7,764 nucleotides of DNA, taken from the NCBI GenBank assembly GCA_030684415.1, contig JAUXNL010000489.1:1-7764 (forward strand). Reading direction: 5' to 3'. A model generated the notes under the pieces. That model searched no databases, was not told the origin of the DNA, and saw nothing but the letters and a program-made list of their open reading frames with translations. Below are positions 5,127 through 7,764 of this stretch, piece after piece. Source of the DNA: Moraxellaceae bacterium (lineage in GTDB: Bacteria; Pseudomonadota; Gammaproteobacteria; Pseudomonadales; Moraxellaceae). The translations under genes were made by a program, and so were the position numbers. Each line of letters starts with the position of its first letter. The first letter of the stretch is position 1.

Positions 5127-6218
5127 ATGGCCATCGAATTCGTCCAGACCACCCCGCATGACATCCGCTATTTCCCAGAAGTGGGCGAACCCGTTGCCGG
5201 CATGACCGAGAAAGACATCACCGATGTGGCCGAAGTCTTCAACACGCCCTTGGTTGGCACCTACAACTGGGATTACGACAGCGCCGACGGCCGCATCCGC
5301 AAGCTCTACCAACTAGGTAAAGAGCTGAACTGGAACCAGGAAAAAGACCTGGACTGGAGCCGCACCTACCCACACAGCGAACCGCCCACGGACCCCGGTT
5401 TCAATCCCTTTGTGGGCTATGGCCCGTTCGAGGCCCTCTCCGACGAAGAAAAGCTGCGCTTCGGCTGGCATAACCAAGCCTGGACGCTGTCGCAATTCCT
5501 GCATGGCGAACAGGGCGCACTGCTGGTGGCCTCGCAACTCGCCTCCTGCGCACCGACATTTGACGCCAAGCTGTATGCCGCCTCGCAAACCTTTGATGAG
5601 GCCCGCCATGTCGAAACCTTCAACCGCTACCTGCAGGAGAAAGTCGGCATCCTGTACCCGGTGAATCCACACCTGAAAGTGCTGCTCGACAAGATTCTTT
5701 CCGACTCACACTGGGACCTGAAGTTCATCGGCATGCAGATCATCATTGAAGGTCTGGCGCTGGCGGCCTTCAACACCATGAAAATGGTATCGCTCGATCC
5801 GCTGCTGAAAGACCTGATCCATCTGGTGATTCGTGACGAGGCCCGGCACGTCACCTTTGGCGTGAATTACCTTGAGTACATCGTGAAACAGCTTTCGCCA
5901 GAGGAGATCGAAGAACGTGCACAGTTTGCCTATGAGGCCTGTGTAGTGATGCGGGAGCGTCTGATCGCAACCGAAGTGTTCGAAGAGTTTGGCTGGGATG
6001 TGGCCGCGGCGCGCCAGCGGGTGCTGGATGCGGCCGTAATGGAATATTTCCGCAAGTTTCTCTTCTCGCGCATCATCCCCAATCTGGCACGCATCGGCCT
6101 GCTGACGGATTCGGTGCGACCGAAGTTTGAGGCGCTGGGCATTCTGGAATACGAGAATGCCGTCAGTGATGGCGACATTGACTGGGCGGAGCTGTCCAAA
6201 CCGCTTTATGCCGCCTGA
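5127..6218 (+). CDS. Ferritin-like diiron protein (R2-like/oxygenase-type), substrate unknown
   Basis: A 363-aa soluble, helical protein with a complete E-ExxH-E-ExxH carboxylate-bridged diiron set: E128 (HGEQGA), E158 and H161 (FDEARH), E208 (IIEGLAL), E238 and H241 (RDEARH). Each half has exactly 30 residues between its single Glu and its ExxH. This ligand pattern is that of the ferritin-like superfamily, including ribonucleotide reductase R2, R2-like oxidases, AurF-type N-oxygenases and rubrerythrin relatives. The length and two DEARH motifs are closest to the uncharacterised 'ferritin-like domain' proteins of Proteobacteria. A 120-aa N-terminal extension and a 100-aa C-terminal part flank the four-helix bundle. 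No signal peptide or transmembrane segment is evident. The ATG at 5127 has GGAGAG 4 nt upstream, and upstream in-frame starts lack one. No clear promoter is visible. The gene diverges from bolA-trhO. It should activate O2; what it oxidises cannot be told from sequence. Confidence 0.85.
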   Translation: MAIEFVQTTPHDIRYFPEVGEPVAGMTEKDITDVAEVFNTPLVGTYNWDYDSADGRIRKLYQLGKELNWNQEKDLDWSRTYPHSEPPTDPGFNPFVGYGPFEALSDEEKLRFGWHNQAWTLSQFLHGEQGALLVASQLASCAPTFDAKLYAASQTFDEARHVETFNRYLQEKVGILYPVNPHLKVLLDKILSDSHWDLKFIGMQIIIEGLALAAFNTMKMVSLDPLLKDLIHLVIRDEARHVTFGVNYLEYIVKQLSPEEIEERAQFAYEACVVMRERLIATEVFEEFGWDVAAARQRVLDAAVMEYFRKFLFSRIIPNLARIGLLTDSVRPKFEALGILEYENAVSDGDIDWAELSKPLYAA

Positions 6219-6247
6219 CATCCCTCCGCGATACCTTGCCCTGCGCG

Positions 6248-6281
6248 CAAGAGAAAGCCGGCAATTGCCGGCTTTCTCTTG
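6248..6281. terminator. Bidirectional terminator, 34-bp perfect palindrome
   Basis: A perfect 34-bp palindrome is centred on AATT with the GC core GCCGGCAATTGCCGGC. The core is flanked by purine-rich AAGAGAAA on the left and TTTCTCTT on the right, so each strand reads a GC-rich stem followed by a T-rich run. It sits 30 nt past the diiron gene stop and 21 nt past the M48 lipoprotein stop, which suits a shared terminator for two convergent genes. Confidence 0.85.
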
Positions 6282-6301
6282 TGTCACGCCTACCCGTCAC
6301 G

Positions 6302-7150
6302 TCAGGTGCGTGGCACCACACGGGGAACCGCCCGGGACAGCGTTGGCTTACCCACGACATAAAGAGGATTCACCTTGGGCAAGAGCCCCTGAATGCCACT
6401 GATACGCTGATCACTGGAGGGATGGGTACTCATGAACGCCGGACCGCCACCACCGCCACTGGCCTGCCCCATTTTCTGCCAGAGCGTGACCGCCGCGGCC
6501 GGGTCATAGCCGGCACGGGCCATCAACTCCAGCCCGACGATGTCGGCTTCCGCCTCCTGACCACGGCTGTGCGGCAGGGTCAGACCAAGCTGAACGGCCA
6601 TCTGCGCCAGTGCGATATTTTCTTCCTTCACTTTGCCCAAGCCCGCCAGCAAAGACATCCCCGTCTGCTGCACATAGGCCTGCGACATGCGCTCACGCCC
6701 ATGCTCGCGCAGGGCATGGGCAATTTCGTGGCCCATGATGGCGGCGATTTCCGCATCGGTCAGGCGCAACTGATTGATGATGCCGGTGAAGAACATGATC
6801 TTGCCGCCAGGCGCGCAGTACGCATTCAGCTCGTCGCGCGTTTCCAGATTCACTTCCCACTGCCAGTCCAGCGCATCTTTCCGGAAGATGGCCACATGCG
6901 GAATCAGGCGATCGGCAATGACACGGATGCGTTCGAGATTGACCTTGTCGGTATTGAGCTTGCCTGCCGTGCTGGCTTTGCCCAGCTCCCCTTTGTACGA
7001 CTCCAGCGCCATGGCATCGACCTGGGCACTGGGCAGGAGCAGCAGTTGCTTACGCTGGACACCGGTTTCGCCCTTGTCGGTGGTACTGGCACAAGCAGAG
7101 AGTAAAACCAGTAGCGGCAGTGTGCGCAGCAAACGATGGTGGGGCAGCAT
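6302..7150 (-). CDS. M48 family metalloprotease, outer-membrane lipoprotein
   Basis: A 282-aa secreted zinc protease. The N-terminus is a lipoprotein signal peptide with a basic start, a Leu-rich core and lipobox LSAC, so Cys20 is the predicted lipidated residue. Ala rather than Asp at +2 favours outer-membrane sorting. The M48 catalytic site HEIAH is at 141-145, and EAEAD at 199-203 supplies the third zinc ligand. The conserved THPSSDQR (242-249) places H243 where BepA-type proteases have a regulatory histidine. A Gly run (231-236) precedes it. The ATG at 7150 has GAGGA 7 nt upstream and is preferred over the in-frame TTG at 7171. Family members such as BepA and LoiP act in periplasmic quality control of outer-membrane proteins. 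There is no TPR domain here, so it resembles LoiP/YggG-like forms more than BepA. The gene follows the FGGY gene after 92 bp and ends at the shared palindromic terminator. Confidence 0.9.
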   Translation of the reverse strand: MLPHHRLLRTLPLLVLLSACASTTDKGETGVQRKQLLLLPSAQVDAMALESYKGELGKASTAGKLNTDKVNLERIRVIADRLIPHVAIFRKDALDWQWEVNLETRDELNAYCAPGGKIMFFTGIINQLRLTDAEIAAIMGHEIAHALREHGRERMSQAYVQQTGMSLLAGLGKVKEENIALAQMAVQLGLTLPHSRGQEAEADIVGLELMARAGYDPAAAVTLWQKMGQASGGGGGPAFMSTHPSSDQRISGIQGLLPKVNPLYVVGKPTLSRAVPRVVPRT

Positions 7151-7189
7151 GGATTCGTCCTCGACAATCAATCAGACCAGACCGGGCCG

Positions 7190-7225
7190 GCATCAGTGGC
7201 AGCATCAGTGGCAGCATCTTTGGCC
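7190..7225. repeat. Three tandem 12-bp units upstream of the M48 gene
   Basis: GCATCAGTGGCA is repeated exactly at 7190-7201 and 7202-7213, followed by a degenerate third copy, GCATCTTTGGCC, at 7214-7225. The array fills part of the 92-bp gap between the FGGY stop and the M48 start, 40-75 nt before the M48 ATG. It could be a slippage product or repeated binding sites. No terminator or promoter is clear in this gap. Confidence 0.6.
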
Positions 7226-7242
7226 AGCAATCCGGTGTCTTG

Positions 7243-7764
7243 CTAGCGTGGATAGCCGGTGATGTCGCGAATGTCCCGGTACAGGGGTTGCAGTTGGGCA
7301 TACAAGGGTTGGTAGACCCGTGTGAAGAGGCGATGGTACAGCGCCGCGCTCGTGCTGTCTGGAGTCACAGTGGCGCCCACCCGTGTCATTTTTGTCACGG
7401 CGGTGCGGAAATCAGGGTGAAGGCCAAGGCCAACAGCGGCGCAAATGGCGGCGCCGAGGCCTGACGTTTCCGTGGTATGCGGACGTTCTACCGTCAAATC
7501 AAAAACGTCGGCCGCAATCTGCACCACGGCATCAGACTGCGCGCCACCGCCAGACACACGCAGCCGGCGCAGACGGGTTTTGGCACGACGCTCAATCCGC
7601 CCGGCGCTGTCTTTCAGCGCATACATCAAGCCTTCGACAATCGCGCGATACACATGCGGTCGGCCGTGCACGTCACCAAAACCGATCAGAGCCCCCTTGG
7701 CTTCACGCCCGGGGTCACGCACACCCGGCGACCAATAGGGCTGCAACATCAATCCCATGTTGCC
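7243..7764 (-). CDS. FGGY-family carbohydrate kinase, C-terminal part (gene runs off the window)
   Basis: The last 173 residues of an FGGY sugar kinase are present. The start lies beyond the right edge, because the frame is open to the last base. Diagnostic parts are IGFGDVHGRPHVYRAIVEGL, the nucleotide-binding RVSGGGAQSDAVVQIAADVF and the TSGLGAAICAAVGLG segment, which together form the C-terminal FGGY domain. Full members are about 500 residues, so about one third is seen. These enzymes transfer phosphate from ATP to sugars or polyols such as glycerol, xylulose or ribulose. The substrate-determining N-terminal domain is missing here, so the substrate cannot be named. The stop is TAG at 7245-7243. 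The gene lies upstream of, and on the same strand as, the M48 lipoprotein gene, with a 92-bp gap; co-transcription is possible but not shown. Confidence 0.88.
   Translation of the reverse strand, partial: GNMGLMLQPYWSPGVRDPGREAKGALIGFGDVHGRPHVYRAIVEGLMYALKDSAGRIERRAKTRLRRLRVSGGGAQSDAVVQIAADVFDLTVERPHTTETSGLGAAICAAVGLGLHPDFRTAVTKMTRVGATVTPDSTSAALYHRLFTRVYQPLYAQLQPLYRDIRDITGYPR

Noticed and set aside
4946..5164. N-terminal extension of bolA up to 5164
   Set aside because: It would place the TATAAT box and the GGAGG site inside the coding sequence, and BolA homology begins at the ATG at 4945.
6236..7105. A 289-codon plus-strand frame opposite the M48 gene
   Set aside because: Antisense shadow. 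The minus strand shows a lipobox, HEIAH and EAEAD. The plus frame also starts within the terminator region.

Overview
The window reads as chromosomal DNA of a moderately GC-rich Gammaproteobacterium. The gene set fits this: a true BolA with the E. coli-type C-terminal CRGG tail, a UPF0149 (YgfB/YecA) protein, a TrhO/YceA tRNA hydroxylase and a standard RecQ. I cannot name the genus from sequence alone. There are no tRNAs, rRNAs, CRISPR arrays, transposase genes or phage genes. Eight protein genes fill nearly all of the window. The last, an FGGY-type sugar kinase, is cut by the right edge.

Layout, left to right. (1) A minus-strand pair: recQ (start 2660), then a YgjP/DUF45-type zinc metallopeptidase whose start overlaps the recQ stop by 8 nt. 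(2) A plus-strand UPF0149 gene diverging from recQ across 115 bp. That gap holds a -10 for each direction, and the recQ promoter lies so close to its ATG that the mRNA may be almost leaderless. (3) A 387-bp convergent gap (3343-3729) packed with at least eight inverted repeats, including a bidirectional intrinsic terminator and an 18-nt inverted-repeat pair that delimits a possible 160-bp MITE-like element. (4) A minus-strand bolA-trhO operon, again with an 8-nt overlap. (5) A plus-strand gene for a soluble ferritin-like diiron protein of unknown substrate, divergent from bolA across 181 bp. (6) A 34-bp perfect palindrome acting as a shared terminator between that gene and (7) a minus-strand M48 metalloprotease lipoprotein, preceded by (8) the C-terminal part of the FGGY kinase gene, also on the minus strand.

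How the genes may work together. RecQ and the SprT-like metallopeptidase are translationally coupled, which suggests a genome-maintenance role for the peptidase (inference). BolA (a partner of monothiol glutaredoxins in Fe-S/redox control) and TrhO (O2-dependent hydroxylation of tRNA U34) are coupled and share a control region with the diiron protein. The cluster therefore has an iron/oxygen theme (inference). The diiron protein and the hairpin-rich gap are the two places most likely to hide something undescribed. The rest is ordinary core genome.
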